Shown here: in pieces, positions 63,026 through 64,000 of the stretch
How positions within the stretch are numbered: position 1 is the stretch's first letter
How the letters are laid out: each line of letters starts with the position of its first letter
NCBI GenBank assembly: GCA_013398615.1
Contig: VZSR01000520.1
Span: 22,764,968 to 22,828,967, forward strand
Direction: 5' to 3'
Source: Brachypodius melanocephalos
Lineage: Eukaryota > Chordata > Aves > Passeriformes > Pycnonotidae
Length of the DNA: 64,000 nt
Notes under the pieces: model-generated
Told to the model about the DNA's origin: nothing
The model's input: only the letters and a program-made list of their open reading frames with translations
Database searches by the model: none
Program-made: the position numbers and the translations under genes

Positions 63026-64000
63026 TGTCTGCTGTGGTACCTGAAGGGATGAGACCCACAAGCCACTGACCATGGAACTGCAATGAGTGGCCCATTTGGA
63101 AAAATCTCTGGAATGAGACTGATGAGCTTTGAATGCAATTACAAGAAAAACTTTTAAAAATAAAAAAATGAGGTTATAATGAAAGGTTAAATCCTATTGG
63201 GAGGTGCTAAATGTTCAGCATATGTTCTGGTGGGAAGTTACTGTTATTCCAGATTAACTGAGTAGCCACAAGGAATGATAATATTCCTACAATATTTCCA
63301 TTTTGTCACATTATCCCCAGCATGTCCAAAGTATGCTGGTTTACATCTTTATTTCTCTGTTTACATCATGGTGACAGGGAAAGATGGTCTTGAAAGTAAC
63401 GCAGACACACACAATCACTGAAGGGCACTGGGTCTGAAACATGTCAGATGGATATTGCTGCCAGCTGGGTATTAAAGGAGCTGCATAATCATCTTGTCTT
63501 TTCAAAGAGTATGAGATGGGACAGAATTCTTCATATCAATTATCTCTCATGTTGTATTTTATACAACAATATGGAAAAGCTTTTCTTTTTTAAGAGAGAC
63601 TTCCTCTCTGCAGGTACAAATTGCCATCTAGAGCTTTACATGTGTTTCTGCCATGGGGCAGAGCACAATGAAAACAATGTCCAGGAAAATGGGAATGCAC
63701 ATGGCAGTCTATCTGAATTTATGCAGCTAGTTTGACAGACAAACCTATTCTTATCAATAGGAGACTATCGCTAAAGCAGCCTTGACTTCCTGGTGATGAA
63801 TACTGTCTTGGAAATCAAAGCAGTCATGGGAATGATAGAAAATAAATCTCAGGACTTTTGACAAAGAAAGCATTGCCAGAGGCTCCAAGCCATTCTTTTC
63901 CTGGAACAGATGGTCCTAATTTTACTTTTCTGTTGTGGACAAACAGATTCTTATCTCATGTCTCTCTTAGCATCAAGTACAGTTAATGCTAAATTCTCTA

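Overview
The window looks like AT-rich, CpG-poor vertebrate nuclear DNA. Recognisable CR1 LINE 3' ends, with no Alu- or L1-type repeats seen, point to a bird; the exact species cannot be told from the sequence. Only one protein-coding gene can be supported: the 3' end of PRKD1 (protein kinase D1), on the minus strand at the right edge. Its last two coding exons lie at 61522-61607 and 59094-59312. They are joined by canonical splice sites in matching phase, and followed by a roughly 750-nt 3' UTR ending near a canonical AATAAA signal at 58357-58362.

Positions 1 to about 58340 form a gene desert. Every open reading frame there is short, lacks a recognisable domain and overlaps others in several frames. 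In human 14q12 the interval downstream of PRKD1 leads to FOXG1 across a gene-poor region known to hold distal FOXG1 regulators. If synteny holds, this desert is part of that landscape. Several segments (about 6.2-6.6, 7.0-7.65, 11.5-11.86, 39.4-39.9 and 40.2-40.5 kb) have the homeodomain, POU and SOX motif texture of conserved non-coding elements. Three CTCF-like motifs occur at 30.06, 40.2 and 47.4 kb. These are inferences from motifs, not from alignments.

Repeats are sparse: four CR1 fragments (32.2, 41.5, 45.2 and 62.6 kb), three tetranucleotide microsatellites (19.15, 32.27 and 55.56 kb), an 18-bp tandem triplet (28.45 kb), and a 20-bp minisatellite in a PRKD1 intron that runs into a 100-N assembly gap (62100-62199).

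The most unusual points are: an isolated CpG-dense island at about 50.15-50.39 kb followed at once by an A/C-rich tract; a 37-bp perfect duplication 3.1 kb apart (15680 and 18784); a 52-bp uninterrupted pyrimidine-purine alternation (7915-7966); a 14-bp-arm perfect inverted repeat beside the minisatellite and gap; and many A-tract to C-tract junctions. I found no operon, CRISPR array, intact mobile element or convincing new protein system.
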